A stretch of 64,000 bases of DNA from Xiphophorus maculatus (GCF_002775205.1 NC_036450.1:6570479-6634478); one strand, 5' to 3'; numbered from the stretch's first letter, positions 27,841 to 39,875 are shown. The notes: generated by a model not told the origin, from the sequence alone. Program-made: numbers and translations.

Positions 27841-30800
27841 TCACTTCATGCTGTGCTGACTCTCGTGATGCCGGCGCAGATCCACCTTTCTCTGGAAGCC
27901 CTTTGAGCAAACGTCACACCCAAACGGTTTGAATCCCGTGTGCTTCCTGCTGTGGGTGATCAGGTTGGAGCTCTGGCTGAACGCTTTGCCGCAAACCTGG
28001 CACTTGTGCGGCTTTTCGCCTGCGAAAATGAAAAATGTTTCACTTTTCTTTTTTTTTTTTTTACCTTGACTGATTTGATTTTTCCTTTAGCTGCAAAAAA
28101 ATCAGAGTTGCTTAAAAACAGCATCAGATGTTTTCACCTCGTAGGTAAAGTTTCTATTAGCGACCGATCGAGAAGAATCGCGCCATTGTTCAGATTTGTA
28201 GAAGCCATGCTGTCAACAAATGTCAACTGAACAGACTTCCTTTTATAGAGCGCGGCGCGAAGCAGGAAAACCAGACATGCAAATTGACGGGATATTTGTT
28301 TAAACTTCTTTTTCTGATTTATCAGCGGCTTTATAACCTCTGGAAACAATTCCTCCATGCTGCACCTGGAAAGTAGCTGATATCATCCAGCACATCTTTG
28401 GACAGAAACAAAACCCGAAACTGGAAATCAAATTAAAGCTACAAATCCAGTGCGGATGGACGACGGCGTGTTAGGGCAACACTAAGAAAAAATAACAAAA
28501 ATAAAGTCATAATATTACAGGAATGAAGTAGAAATAATATGAGAATGAAGTCATAATACTATAACTGTATTTTTGTAATTTTATGACTTTATTCTCGTAT
28601 TATTTCAACTTTTTTCTCATCCGACTTTATTCTTATAATTTTTTTAAATAACTTTAATATATTGTGTTCTCTGCAAAAAAGAGAACAATTTCAATTGCAA
28701 TTACAAAATTGCACAGTTCTAAATATTGCATTATATATGATCTGAATAAATACAAAAGAGCTACTTTCAAATGATAGGTTAACTTATTTGTGCTAAAATC
28801 CTAAAACTGTTGTTTTAGCTGCAGATGAATCTTAATCAATCTACAAATAATCAAACATTCACTAAAGGGTTGCTGTGTTATTGCATTTTAGGCAATAAAT
28901 TGTTTATTTTCCCATTTTAAAATAATTTTCAAAATGTACTTATAATATTAAAATAAAAATCAGCAGAGTGTGATCATTTTTTATCTGATTCATCGTTGGA
29001 ATAATTGATTACTAACATAATTGTTAACTGCAGCCCTAAAAAGTGTAATATTTGCAAAATATTACACTTTTCCAAACAGCTGATGTTTGAATGGTTGATA
29101 CTGCAGCAGGTTGAGTCCAGAACAGAGTGGGAGGATCGCCGCTGTCATTACCCGTGTGGATGTACGTGTGCTTCTTCATGTCCGACTTCTGATGGAACCG
29201 TTTCCCGCAGTACTGACAGGGGTAAGGTCTGGTGTCGGAGTGGATGAGCAGGTGCGTGGACAGCGTGGAGGAGCGCTTGAAGGATTTACCGCACATCTTG
29301 CACTCAAAACTTTTTTCCTGAACATACAATAAAATTAAACAATTTAGCCCCATTTGATAGTTTTTACAAGTCATAAGCTGTGATCTTTTAAAAGTAGAAC
29401 TCCTAATGAAAAAACCTTTTTTTGCATAAATCATCTGAAATTCCTCACGCAAATGTCTCTGTATTAGATTCAAAACATTACGTTATCAAAGACAAACATC
29501 TACTTTCATGCTAACTACCATTAGCAATACAAGCTAATAGTACATTTCTAATCATTTTATTAATTCAAACACAAAAGAAACATGTTAACAAGTTGACATT
29601 ACAGCATAAATACTGTATTTATTACAGTAAAATTCTGGCAACTACAGCTGCTAGTAATTTACCATAAATTACACGTTTTTTTTCTTCTTCTTTTTTTTAC
29701 AGTGTATGGCTATATAAAACTTAGATTAGCTGGGAGAGCTTCAACTTTCCCAGTCCGTTCTTGTTTTCCACTGAAAAATCTGATTTCCAGGTACAAAGAA
29801 AATGCACCATTACCATTCAATATGGCTGCCGGGCTTAAAGATAATCCAGGTATAAACCATTTATTAGTAGCACTTTTAAAACCAGTATCCCATTCTATAA
29901 CCTGTATTAGTGATTTTTATAGTGCTGGATGCATAATTGGATAGTTTAATTAACATTTAGATATGCTATTGTTGTTTAAGCTAACTTTTGTTAGCAGCAC
30001 AAAACAATACTAGAAAAACAAAATTTCTGAAGAAATTTAGCCGGGGCCTGCCAAGGCGCGCCCGTGGGGTATGGGCCCGGCGTCGTCACGCTACAAATTG
30101 GCATCGACGCTAAAGAACGCCGCAACGTAATCAGTGGCACGCGGAGAATCGCAAGAACATAAAGTAAGGCGGACGTGCACCATTCAGTATGATTTAAAAT
30201 TTTTGTCAAGGCTTTTATTTTGGAAGTTTTGTTAAACTTCATTTCAAAGGGCCAAACTAATCCCATGCGTAATAGTCATTGGGTTAAATCAGTTATATAA
30301 TGCTCAACAGAGCAATTATCTGATTTAAAAATATTCAAGGCTTTTATTTTGAAATTTGCAGTATGCTTCATTTCAGAGGGCCAAACTATTCCATTGTGTA
30401 ACAGTGCTTTGGATAAAAAAGTCACATAAAGCCAAAAAGCGCAATTACCTGATGTAAAAATATTCAAGGCTTTTATTTTGAAATTATTATTATGCTCCAT
30501 TTGAAAGTTCCGAACTAATCCCATGTGTAACAGTGCTTTGGATGAAAAAGTCATACAAAGCCAAAAACAGCAATTACATGATGTAAAAATATTCAAGGCT
30601 TTTATTTTGAAATTATTATTATGCTCCATTTTAAAGTTCCGAACTAATCCCATGTGTAACAGTGCTTTGGATGAAAAAGTCATATACGGCCAAAAACAGC
30701 AATTACCTGATGTAAAAATATTCAAGGCTTTTATTTTGAAATTATTGTTATGCTCCATTTTAAAGTTCCGAACTAATCCCATGTGTAACAGTGCTTTGGA

Positions 30801-33800
30801 TGAAAAAGTCATACAAAGCCAAAAACAGCAATTACATGATGTAAAAATATTCAAGGCTTTTATTTTGAAATTATTATTATGCTCCATTTTAAAGTTCCGA
30901 ACTAATCCCATGTGTAACAGTGCTTTGGATGAAAAAGTCATACAAAGCCAAAAACAGCAATTACATGATGTAAAAATATTCAAGGCTTTTATTTTGAAAT
31001 TATTATTATGCTCCATTTTAAAGTTCCGAACTAATCCCATGTGTAACAGTGCTTTGGATGAAAAAGTCATATAAAGCCAAAAAGAGCAATTACATGATGT
31101 AAAAATATTCAAGGCTTTTATTTTGAAATTATTATTATGCTCCATTTTAAAGTTCCGAACGAATCCCATGTGTAACAGTGCTTTGGATGAAAAAGTCATA
31201 CAAAGCCAAAAAGAGCAATTACATGATGTAAAAATATTCAAGGCTTTTATTTTGAAATTTTCAGTATGCTTCATTTCAGAGGGCCAAACTATTCCATTGT
31301 GTAACAGTGCTTTGGATAAAAAAGTCACATAAAGCCAAAAAGCGCAATTACCTGATGTAAAAATATTCAAGGCTTTTATTTTGAAATTATTATTATGCTC
31401 CATGTTAAAGTTCCGAAGTAATCCCATGTGTAACAGTGCTTTGGATGAAAAAGTCATATACGGCCAAAAAGAGCAATTACCTGATGTAAAAATATTCAAG
31501 GTTTTTATTTTGAAATTATTATTATGCTCCATTTTAAAGTTCCGAAGTAATCCCATGTGTAACAGTGCTTTGGATGAAAAAGTCATATACGGCCAAAAAA
31601 AGCAATTACGTCATGTAAAATATTCAAGGCTTTTATTTTGAAATTTTCAGTATGCTTAATTTTAAAGTTCCAAACTAATCCCATGTGTAACAGTGCTTTG
31701 GATGAAAAAGTCACATAAAGCCAAAAACAGCAATTACCTGATGTAAAAATATTCAAGGCTTTTATTTTGAAATTATTATTATGCTCCATTTTAAAGTTCC
31801 GAACTAATCCCATGTGTAACAGTGCTTTGGATGAAAAAGTCATATAAAGCCAAAAAGAGCAATTACATGATGTAAAAATATTCAAGGCTTTTATTTTGAA
31901 ATTATTATTATGCTCCATTTTAAAGTTCCGAACGAATCCCATGTGTAACAGTGCTTTGGATGAAAAAGTCATACAAAGCCAAAAAGAGCAATTACATGAT
32001 GTAAAAATATTCAAGGCTTTTATTTTGAAATTTTCAGTATGCTTCATTTCAGAGGGCCAAACTATTCCATTGTGTAACAGTGCTTTGGATAAAAAAGTCA
32101 CATAAAGCCAAAAAGCGCAATTACCTGATGTAAAAATATTCAAGGCTTTTATTTTGAAATTATTATTATGCTCCATGTTAAAGTTCCGAAGTAATCCCAT
32201 GTGTAACAGTGCTTTGGATGAAAAAGTCATATACGGCCAAAAAGAGCAATTACCTGATGTAAAAATATTCAAGGTTTTTATTTTGAAATTATTATTATGC
32301 TCCATTTTAAAGTTCCGAAGTAATCCCATGTGTAACAGTGCTTTGGATGAAAAAGTCATATACGGCCAAAAAAAGCAATTACGTCATGTAAAATATTCAA
32401 GGCTTTTATTTTGAAATTTTCAGTATGCTTAATTTTAAAGTTCCAAACTAATCCCATGTGTAACAGTGCTTTGGATGAAAAAGTCACATAAAGCCAAAAA
32501 CAGCAATTACCTGATGTAAAAATATTCAAGGCTTTTATTTTGAAATTATTATTATGCTCCATTTTAAAGTTCCGAACTAATCCCATGTGTAACATTGCTT
32601 TGGATGAAAAAGTCATATACGGCCAAAAAGAGCAATTACGTCATGTAAAATATTCAAGGCTTTTATTTTGAAATTTTCAGTATGCTTAATTTTAAAGTTC
32701 CAAAATAATCCCATGTGTAACAGTTACTGAGTTAAATCAGTTATATACAGCCCATAGCAGCGGGTAGTTCTAAAGGCCAGTTCTCAGTCCTGATCTGTTT
32801 CAACTGAGGATAGATAGAACTACAATGATGCGTATTTGTAGTCCAAATCAGCAGCCAATAGCCTCTTGAGATCCGTTGCTATGTTAAATAAGTTTCACAC
32901 CAAGGTGTGAAGTGTTAGTGAAACAGCCTGAGAGCCTCAGAAAATCCTGTCGCATGACTTTGCTCTGAAGCACCGTGACAGAAAACCGTACGGTCTAGAT
33001 AAATTTCGAAAACATTTTACCGGAGCAGACAGGCGTATCAATGTCAGGACCGATTTTGATACAAATCGTGCGATATTTGTGGCCGTGATGGCGATTTCAA
33101 AATTATTTTGGGCTCAAAAAACCTCTTCATTTCTCACTCTAGCCGAGATGGGCTGTCACTCTAATTTTAGAAAAAATGAGAAACTTTGGGTCGCTTAGAG
33201 GCAAATTGTGGACAAACCGTAACTGGTATCGACGAGCCGTCTTCACTTTCGAAGAGATCACAGACGTATCTACAAAATGAAATTTGAATGGCATTTCTAG
33301 GTGAATTTGTGACGACACAGAAAATCCTCAAAAATAGGGTATTTCTAGGATTTTTCCCATTGACTTATAATGGGGTTTTTTTCGTAGTTTTTTGCGAATT
33401 ATGTCGCCACGTTAAGCCCAAATCCCACCAGAAGTAATAGCTGGAATGGCGTGAATTTTCTGCACGTTTTGATACCTCATTTGTAGGTGTGCACCCAGCG
33501 GTATGAGCCGCATTAACGGTTACGGAAGAAAAATAAAGAATAAAGAAACACTTTCTCCGACAATAGCAATAGGTTCCTGCCATTGCTTTGCATGGCAGGC
33601 CCCAATTAAGGTATTTATCTGATTTTAACACAAAAACGGTGTAGAACTATGTTGATGACCGTATGGTAAATGAGATGAAAACAATCAGAAGTACAAATAA
33701 ACGGCTTTTCACTACCGCCATTATTCGGCAGCCATATTGAATTTTCACTTTCGATGGGGTTTAAAATAAAATTTTCAGACTTAAAGAATCAATAATTTCT

Positions 33801-36800
33801 AAACTAAATGAAACATGGCAACAAACTACTGTTTTCTCAGTTTTACAAGTTTACAATTTTTACAAAATCTGAAGTAATTTGTGTTTTTGTTTACCTGGGA
33901 GTGAACGTTCATGTGCTGCTCCAGACTCACAGCGTGCCCAAAGGTTTTCCTGCAGATGCTGCAACCAAATGGTCTCATTCCGCTGTGTGACCGCCTGACA
34001 TGAACCTCCAGTCCATGAGAAGTTGAGAAAACCTGAACAACAAAAAACAGCAAAAATAACTTGGGGAAATTACATACAAATGTTGATTTCACTTGTTAAC
34101 AGAAAACATTTACTCACACCAACCTGGCTCTTGTTTAATCATGACTTAAGCTGGATTACCCACATGCTTTGATTCAGAATAAACTTCCTTAATTTTGCAA
34201 AAAAAAAAAAAAAGAAAGAAAGTTTTTACGCTAATTTGAAGTTGTTTTTAGCTTTCCTGAAAAAGAGTTTTGTGCTAAAGTAAAAATTTAAACATCTTTT
34301 CTGAATAATACCATGAAGTAGCAAACAGTCTGTGCCATACCAGAGGCACAAAACTCCTGAAAAGTTCCTGACCCCGGCCTTCTATTTCATTTTTCTGAGA
34401 TGTGTGGTTCATGCTAGTTTTTAATCTCTACTTCCTGTTTTTTGCTCCATTGTAGAATTGAACTTGAGGGGGCCGCCCAAAATGCCCCAGAGGGCCGCGA
34501 ATGGCCCCCGGGCCGCACTTTGGACACCCCTGGGTGGAATAATTTATACAAGGCGAAGTTGGTTTTGATTGCCCCTTATGTTAATAAATGAAATCATCAT
34601 TTTAAATATGGATATTCCATGCAGTGATGAGAAAAACTGCCTACTTTGTCACAGGTGATGCAGTGGTAGGTGTTGGAGGTGGGGGAGTAGTGCGTGCTGC
34701 AGTCCAGCGGCTGCTGCGGCGGCGGACTGCGGCTGATGTGGCCGCCATACAGGCTGCTGGCGTGCTGCAGCACCGTGGGGCTGAAGCTCAGCTGCCGCAG
34801 CTTGTAGGACGACGACACCGACTCCCAGGCGTACGAAGGCTTGTAGTAAGGCGGGAACTCGGCCATGTGGGGCTCTAACACAGGGAGGACAAGTTGAAAG
34901 GTGAAATATTATGCTTCCCTTAACAGGTTAGGACACAAAACATGTTCATTACAGTTTGTGCACAAAATAATTCTTTGATAATGAGATTTTAGCTTTCCAG
35001 CAGCCATTGTACAGCACACAGAGCGGTAAAACCAACTGACCATCCATACCGAAGTTCCGCTTGGGTTGCTAGGTAACAGGCTGGGGTTGCTATAGGTAAC
35101 GGCGAAATGCCTGTGGATTTGTAATGTTGCATTCCGGAGGTTTTTGAAATGGCTCATTTCCAGACACCAAAAACAATTAACTTACTGCCAAAAAACTGCT
35201 GAGTGTTTTTCTTAGAAAGCAGCTGAGAACAAGATGAAAGTACAAAATGTGTTCATAGTTTCAAGTTTATTCTTTAAAAATGGGACATTGGATATCATTT
35301 AACTTTTACATGCAAATATGTGAGATGATAGCCAAGTGTCTAATTTCCATATCTAGTCCCACTGGCAGGATGATGATAATATGAAGTTTAATAAGAAGAA
35401 AAGAAGAACAAGCAGAATCAGAATATGGTATAAAAACCTTTTCACTGAACTCTGAGCCAGAACCGCACAGCATTCTGGGAGATGCAGGCAGAGTAAAGAC
35501 TTAAGACTCAACCTCTCACAGCTAGCTAAGTTAGGTTGATACAATCAACTAACTCACTCGCTCTTTGGTTACCTAGCAACAACCTGATGGGTTACAAGTA
35601 GCAGTTTCTGGTTTTGCCACAACTGTTTAAAAATGAACAGATAAAACAGGAAAGGTCTCGCAATCAGCTTGGCAGCATTTCACATATTTAAAACACAAAA
35701 ACTAATCAATACATAGTTTTCATGTGACACACTTCCGTGAACTTTGTAACTGACAGCCATCTTGGCAGGCGGTTGCTATGGAGTTGCTATGACAACAATA
35801 AACAAGCCTCAAGCTTAGAGCCAGCTCTCGACTCGTTCCTGTCTAACTTACAAATATTACAACTACTTGAGTACTCTACAGATCTCTGTGTAATACTAAG
35901 ATAAATATCAGCGATATTTAGGGTACTACTTACAGCTGAACTAGCAAAATTAGCTTAGCTACTGTAGCTTTTATTTGCTAGCTAACACCGACATGTAGCC
36001 TACATGTTTATTACTTTAAGTAGTTGATCTGCCAGTTACCAGAACCTTGTTATTAATCTGAGGAACTCGTTCATCCTTTACAAAATCATTTAAACATTGA
36101 TTGTTTGTGTCCATGGGTACCATTTTATATGCATTCTTTGTGTTAACTAGGCCGCTAACTGTATCATAGTATGAAATCAGAGGAACATTTCCGTTTTATA
36201 TGGTCAATCTCTCTATTATTGGTCAATAACGCCCACATATTTTCTTTTTGTTGATCTCAAGCCATCCCGCTATGCTTTGCGCTGCGCTTGCCTACTAAGA
36301 TGGCGCGGACCATTTCCGGTTCAGACTTGTTTGGAACTATGTATGATTACCAACTGATATGAAACGCTTAAAACGTCCGGACACGGGCCCCTGCTAATGT
36401 AAGGCCTGTCTGGTTGAGGTACCGACCTGATAGGTAGTAGGGCTGTGAGGGGGCCAGCGGCGGGCTGGCCGGCTCTGGGTGAGCAGGTAACGGACACTGC
36501 GGCTCTGAATCCTCCGGAGGGGAGCACCTGTCTGCGGACAGCGAGGGCCCCTCAGACAGGGGCTCCTCTGATGAGTCTGTGCTCTGCAGCTGCGACGGGA
36601 CTTCTGATAAACGCACAACAAAACAGTTGAGCACATTGCAAGCAACTTTAATTTTTAATGCATGCGACATTTAAGAAAAATATCGTTTATTTAGCGAAGA
36701 AAAAGTGATGCATTTTCCATTTAAAGTTACAGATAAAGTCTCACCCTGGTCTTCAAACTCCGCCGGCTGCTCCTCTTCGTAACTGCGGTGGATGTTATAG

Positions 36801-36841
36801 GAGGCGCACCGTTTGTTTTTCACCAGAAATGACCGCGGCAT
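27841..36841 (-). CDS. gfi1b: zinc finger transcriptional repressor Gfi-1b, 6 coding exons, complete
   Basis: A nuclear repressor needed for erythroid and megakaryocyte development; its SNAG domain recruits LSD1/CoREST and its fingers bind AATC-core sites. Coding exons on the minus strand: 36745-36841, 36427-36603, 34645-34874, 33895-34032, 29152-29317, 27841-28019; 987 nt, 328 aa (human 330). The N-terminus [11 protein letters not shown] is the SNAG motif. Residues 33-160 are a low-complexity Ser/Pro-rich linker. Six C2H2 fingers follow from about residue 162 to 325: CITCDK...HVRRSH, CSICRK..., CKMCGK..., CQYCGK..., CQVCGK... and CDVCSK...HHESQH, all ligands intact. Finger 1 is split by the exon 3/4 junction. 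The ATG exon has an acceptor 7 nt upstream of the ATG (cgacgcag), so a non-coding first exon is expected further 5'. Intron 4 holds a 3.6-kb rolling-circle-like element. Assignment to gfi1b rather than gfi1 rests on synteny with tsc1 and gtf3c5. Confidence 0.95.
30009..33604 (-). mobile_element. 3.6-kb Helentron/HINE-like rolling-circle element in gfi1b intron 4
   Basis: On the minus strand it begins TGGGGCCTGCCA, with a hairpin CCTGCCAT...ATGGCAGG, and ends after GGCAGGCCCCGG, an AAATTTC/GAAATTT hairpin and a final CTAG. GGGGCCTGCC and GGCAGGCCCC form subterminal inverted repeats. Each side is flanked by T, consistent with insertion at TT. Between the ends are about 850 bp of unique sequence (33,604 to about 32,750), a 129-bp tandem array, and about 280 bp of 3' sequence. 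Subterminal inverted repeats, a 3' hairpin, central tandem repeats and TT targets are described for Helentrons and their non-autonomous HINE relatives. No Rep/helicase is encoded. Confidence 0.65.
30290..32730. repeat. 129-bp satellite array (about 19 units), open on both strands
   Basis: A unit containing CAAGGCTTTTATTTTGAAAT, CCCATGTGTAACAG and TTTGGATGAAAAAGTCA recurs every 129 bp, a multiple of three. That keeps one frame open on each strand: a 43-residue repeat beginning [12 protein letters not shown] on minus and [10 protein letters not shown] on plus. A six-unit block of 773 bp is duplicated in tandem (about 30,967-31,739 and 31,740-32,588). A one-base deletion in one monomer of each block (TGTAAAATATTC for TGTAAAAATATTC) breaks both frames. 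I read this as satellite DNA, not a gene. Confidence 0.85.
34450..34532 (-). mobile_element. hAT (Charlie-like) terminal fragment in gfi1b intron 3
   Basis: On the minus strand it starts CAGGGGTGTCCAAAGTGCGG and continues with CCCGGGGGCC, the typical end of Charlie-like hAT elements. The other end is not visible. Confidence 0.5.
34890..35250 (+). repeat. interspersed repeat family A in gfi1b intron, with X-box motifs
   Basis: Shares AAACATGTTC, CAGCAGCCATTGTACAGC and the downstream TTTGAAATGGCTCATTTCC with other family A copies, but lacks the middle portion. A full X-box match lies at 35,065-35,077. A second has the half-sites spread by two extra bases (35,086-35,100). An isolated further match lies at 35,568-35,580 in adjoining DNA. 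Confidence 0.65.
35705..36325 (-). repeat. interspersed repeat family B in gfi1b intron 2
   Basis: The reverse complement resembles 45,283-45,955. Shared landmarks are GCCATCTTGGCAGGC, GTTGCTATGGAGTTGC, CTACATGTTTATTAC, ATCAGCGATATTTA and GCTATGCTTTGCGCTGC. Both ends lie near MAAGATGGC- or GCCATCTT-like words. No coding capacity seen; transposon class not determined. Confidence 0.6.
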
Positions 36842-36959
36842 GTCGTTTCTGCGTCGCAAAAATAGCACACAGAACATTTTATATTTGTTTTTAACGCAAT
36901 AAATAAAGCGAAGCATTCTAAAATGTCATTATAATGTTAAATAAATATGTAAACTACAC

Positions 36960-37320
36960 ATTAGAATATGTTTTTTAAGGTTTTATAACTGGTTAGAGCT
37001 AAAATGTAATTTTGAAGAAGTTTTTCTTCTTTTTTTAGCAAAACAATAAAAGATATTGTTAACTACCGTTCGAGTTATTATACAGTTTATGAAAATGTGA
37101 AACTGTTGGCACAGACTCACCGTTAATTGAGCCCGAATCAAAACAACAATAATAAACTTTATAGATCCAAAATGCGTCGCAGAGAAAAAAAAACGCAGAG
37201 AAAGAAATCCGTTTCCTAAAAGTTGCAGGAGCCTTAAAGCAGAAAGAAGCATCATCAGCGCTCGCAGCTCGGTCTTTTTCTCCCCTCCCTGATTTTCAAT
37301 CAGATAACTTCGCAGGGGAA
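36960..37320 (-). promoter_or_regulatory. gfi1b: probable gfi1b 5' region
   Basis: Upstream of the ATG exon, where a non-coding first exon and promoter are expected. AGATAA at 37,302-37,307 is a GATA site, and Gfi1b is a known GATA1 target. The exact transcription start and exon 1 donor could not be fixed from sequence alone. Confidence 0.35.
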
Positions 37321-37660
37321 TCTGACTGTGGTTTCAGCCAATGAAAAGTCCAAGCTGCAGGTGGAAATTTGCTTAGAAAAACAGCGGCCTTCGGAACAGT
37401 TATACAAAACAGCCGCGGCTGCATGAGGGGAAGAGACTGTTGTTTTTTTAAAAAACATGCGAAATATGCAACAGTAAAATAAAATAAATTCTGCGTAATT
37501 AATTAAAAATGCAGAAACAAGAAAAACAAAATCTTTACTTCAACTTTTAAAACAAATCCCCAACGCTTTCTGTTTGCTTTACTGGATTTGGGCAAAGTAA
37601 AGTAAAATAAAGTTTTGCGTAAGATTTAAGAGTCTTTAGCTTCCACATATGTAACTTTAG

Positions 37661-38010
37661 GGCTGCACAGTGGAGCACTTGGTAGAGCTGCAAGAAGGTC
37701 TTGGGTTCGATTCCCGTCTTTCTACACGGAGTTTGCATGTTCTCCCTGTGCACGCGTGGGTTCACTCCGGGTACTTCCAAAGAACATGACTGTCAGGTTA
37801 ATTGGTCTCTAAATTCTCCCTAGGTGTGAGTGTGTGTGTGCATGGTTGTGAGTGTGTGTGTGCATGGTTGTGTGTGTCCTGTCTGTCTCTGTGTTGTTGT
37901 CGACCTGTCCAGGTGAACCCGCCTCTCTCCCGGTACGTCAGCTGGAAATAGACACCAGCACCTCCCGACCCCACTGGGGACAAGGAAGTTAGAAAATGGA
38001 TGGATGGATT
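37661..38010 (+). mobile_element. tRNA-derived SINE-like element, 11-bp target duplication
   Basis: Begins GGCTGCACAGTGGAGCACTT (A-box-like), with GGGTTCGATTCC (B-box-like) about 45 nt on, then the familiar GTTTGCATGTTCTCCCTGTG and an ATGGATGGATGG tail. The flanks TGTAACTTTAG (37,650-37,660 and 38,011-38,021) are identical, which supports target-primed insertion. A degraded relative is at 52,969-53,165. Confidence 0.75.
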
Positions 38011-38229
38011 TGTAACTTTAGCGCCTCCAAAGATACACACACCAAACCAGTCTGCTTATCCAAGCACAGCTAACTGGTGGTTTCTATGGCAACGCACAAA
38101 ACACCATTTATTGAGTCAACTGAATGGAAAGTTCATTTTAATAATAAAAAACCCACCATCATCTTCCTCTTCATCATTATTATTTGTGAGAGTTTCGGTG
38201 CAAGAAAGACATGAAGTTTGAGTGCAAGA

Positions 38230-38243
38230 GCGACATCTAGTGG
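38230..38243. promoter_or_regulatory. CTCF-like motif between gfi1b and tsc1
   Basis: The reverse strand reads CCACTAGATGTCGC, close to the CTCF variant CCACTAGAGGGCGC with two changes. It lies between the divergent gfi1b and tsc1 promoters. Confidence 0.4.
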
Positions 38244-38739
38244 AGAAAAACCTCAATTTGTCATACAATAAATAACGTAATATGATATTACATAATAACA
38301 TCATATTATATAAAATACTATAATAAATTAGAATGTTATTGCAAATATTGCAATGTTCATTTATTTCAGTAACTCCATTATTAAGTGAAGCAGATTATTT
38401 ACACACATTTGATGTTTTTACGCCTTTATTTCTGTTAATTATGATGAGTTTATGCTTACGGTTAATGAAAATACAGCATTTACACCAGAAAAATGTGGAG
38501 ATATAATGCTGCCATCATGTGAACCTGATGACATGTACAATTTATTAGTCTCAGTCTAAAGTTTAATTAAGAATTCATGATAAGTCAAATCTGGCTTAAT
38601 TTCAGCAAATTTTCAAATAACAGCTGACAAAAATTAAAAACTGGCAGCTGTAAATGCAACAAAAGGTGGTTTTATTTCCACAATTCCTAAATAAAGCTTT
38701 AGGATTGGTTGATTCTGACTTTAATCTGAAAGAATTCTG

Positions 38740-39400
38740 ACTTTAAAATCAGAACTGTAGTTTTATTATGAAATTTAAAATGTTATTATCAGAATTCTGT
38801 CTTTATTCTGAGACTTTAATCTGAAAGATTTTGGACTCTAATCTCAAAATTTTGACTCTAATCCCACAAAATTCTAACTTTATGATCAAATTTCAAACTT
38901 TCATATCAGACTTTTGGCTTTTATCTCTAAAATGTCACTTTAATGAGAAATCAGACTTTAATTTCAGAATTATGACTTTAATCTCAGATTTCTAACATTA
39001 TTATAATTCAAATTTTAAAAATGATTGTAAAAATTTGACTTTAATCTATGAAAATTCGGACTTTAATCTCAGAATTTTGACTTTATCATTAAAATATAAA
39101 ACATTATGATCATAATTTTGGCTTTAATCTAGAAAAATTCAGACTTTAATCTCAGAATTTTGACTTTGTTGTTAAAATTGAAAACATTATAACCAAAATG
39201 TTGACTTTAATCTATGAGAAATCAGACTTTAATCTCAGAATTATGCCCTTAATCTCAGAATTAATACTTTTCTCTCAGAGTTAGTTTTCTTTTCTCTCGG
39301 AATTAAAACGTTAATACCAAATTTCAAACTTTATTATCATAATTTTGACTTTCATTTCACAATTCCGGCTTTAATTTTAGAATTTTGACATAAAGATTTC
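38740..39400. repeat. degenerate 'ttctgactttaatctcag' tandem repeat
   Basis: About 30 imperfect units of a roughly 20-bp motif containing GACTTTAATCTCAGAA. Simple-repeat drift; no function inferred. Confidence 0.75.
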
Positions 39401-39599
39401 AGATTTTCTTTTCTACAGTGGCAATAATGATCTTCTGCAAAACAAACAAAACCTTCACAGACGTGTTTCTGTAAAATCTTATTTAATTCGCTTTTTAAAA
39501 AAAAACAAAACTAAAATCTAACTAACCGAATCGCGCGTGCGCTCTGTGCATGTGGGTCACGCGAAACCGCATTACACGCAGTTCAGCCCTTCACCATCA

Positions 39600-39875
39600 G
39601 CGATGGGAAAACAAACTTTAACTGCGCGACAGAGATAAGAATCAGCCGTTTTCCGTGTGAAAGCTGGAGCGCCGTGTCGGCTGTCGGGATTAGGATGATT
39701 TTCAGAAGCTGTCCCGGTTCGGTGCCGCTCGAAAAGCGGCAGCATTGAAGCGCAGAGCCGCTCGGAGTTGCGGGATTAGTTCGCTCGCAGCCTGACAGCG
39801 GAGGCTGACTGCGGTGGGATGGGCTGTGAGGTGTTCAAGATGGCGGCGCCCTGTGGAGTGAATCTACTCTAACAG
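39600..39875 (+). promoter_or_regulatory. tsc1: tsc1 promoter and non-coding exon 1
   Basis: CpG-rich, TATA-less region with CAAGATGGCGGC at 39,836-39,847, a YY1 motif typical just downstream of housekeeping start sites. A clear splice donor follows (CTAACAG/GTAAAC, exon end 39,875). No ATG-led frame of interest precedes the donor. The acceptor of the next exon is probably at 43,578/43,579 (CTCTCAG), 175 nt before the ATG, but an alternative at CCGCCAG near 43,650 is possible. Confidence 0.65.

Noticed and set aside
30276-32616. Long open frames (436, 258, 183 aa) in the 30-32.6 kb region as protein-coding genes
   Set aside because: They are the 129-bp satellite read in frame on both strands. 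Frames reset with the one-base deletion, and there is no start context, domain or splice structure.
30009-33604. CRISPR-like array
   Set aside because: Direct 129-bp repeats without unique spacers, in a vertebrate nuclear intron.
30009-33604. Canonical Helitron (A/T insertion, TC...CTRRT)
   Set aside because: The ends are preceded by T and the 5' end is TGGGG rather than TC; T on both sides and subterminal inverted repeats fit the Helentron branch better.
37661-38010. tRNA gene suggested by A- and B-box-like sequence
   Set aside because: No cloverleaf with paired acceptor stem; the SINE tail and flanking duplication show a retroposon.
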